From contig NZ_JAMDHK010000014.1 in the NCBI RefSeq assembly GCF_024721115.1, forward strand, positions 81,500 through 145,499: a stretch of 64,000 nucleotides of DNA, in the 5' to 3' direction. Below, one piece after another: positions 63,945-64,000 of the stretch. The first letter of the stretch is position 1; every line of letters starts with the position of its first letter. Source of the stretch: Salipiger pentaromativorans. Its GTDB lineage: Bacteria; Pseudomonadota; Alphaproteobacteria; Rhodobacterales; Rhodobacteraceae. The position numbers were made by a program, and so were the translations under genes. A model generated the notes under the pieces. It saw nothing but the letters and a program-made list of their open reading frames with translations. It searched no databases and had not been told where the DNA came from.

Positions 63945-64000
63945 TCAAGAGATTTCGGCCAAGCGATTTGGCCCCGCCGACGGGCTATTCCTGCTCAGTC

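Overview
The window is GC-rich DNA from an alphaproteobacterium, most likely Rhodobacterales (Rhodobacteraceae). That placement is inference. It rests on overall base and codon use, a PopZ/DUF2497-type polar protein, tRNA promoters of the CTTGnn type, and the mix of housekeeping genes. Both ends run on into neighbouring sequence.

Bases 1-7473 are chromosomal: two tandem secreted paralogs, rlmJ translationally coupled to a sulfotransferase-like gene, a small exported protein, and a LysR gene divergent from a dioxygenase / glutathionyl-hydroquinone reductase pair.

Bases about 7644-25054 are an integrated element of roughly 17.3 kb inserted into a tRNA-Cys(GCA) gene. A 48-bp copy of the tRNA 3' part lies at 7666-7713, and the intact tRNA at 24981-25054 lies beside a tyrosine integrase. 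The element carries a replication-type helix-turn-helix protein, a MOBV relaxase with a coupled membrane/coiled-coil partner, a DUF4143 ATPase that looks leaderless, a set of small zinc-ribbon and metallophosphoesterase genes, an XRE regulator, and a tightly overlapping hsdR-hsdS-prrC-hsdM operon. The third gene of that operon is a PrrC-type anticodon nuclease with its Arg-Glu-His triad intact. The operon therefore pairs DNA restriction with a latent tRNA-cutting back-up, delivered by a mobilizable element. Four CTGTAAAC octamers, two inside each end, look like integrase arm sites.

Bases 25168-48000 are ordinary chromosome: a DUF883 protein, pcm-like, tolC-like and popZ-like genes, efp, fructosamine kinase-ygfZ, an ABC exporter coupled to a phosphatase, two aminotransferases, lolCE-lolD, a cytochrome c, TetR, hom, glpX, recJ and tRNA-Glu.

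Bases 49121-55659 (minus strand) are a complete N-type ATPase operon, atpDCQRBEFAG, nearly every junction overlapping, followed by a coupled LOG-family gene. This is the alternative, laterally spread F-type ATPase, not the housekeeping one. Its c subunit has a carboxylate in each helix.

Bases 56033-62926 hold an AraC regulator, a zinc alcohol dehydrogenase, mprF, pdxY and a YiiM-like MOSC gene. The right edge (63234-63944) holds a broken tyrosine integrase, a scar of another mobile element. No rRNA genes or CRISPR arrays were seen.
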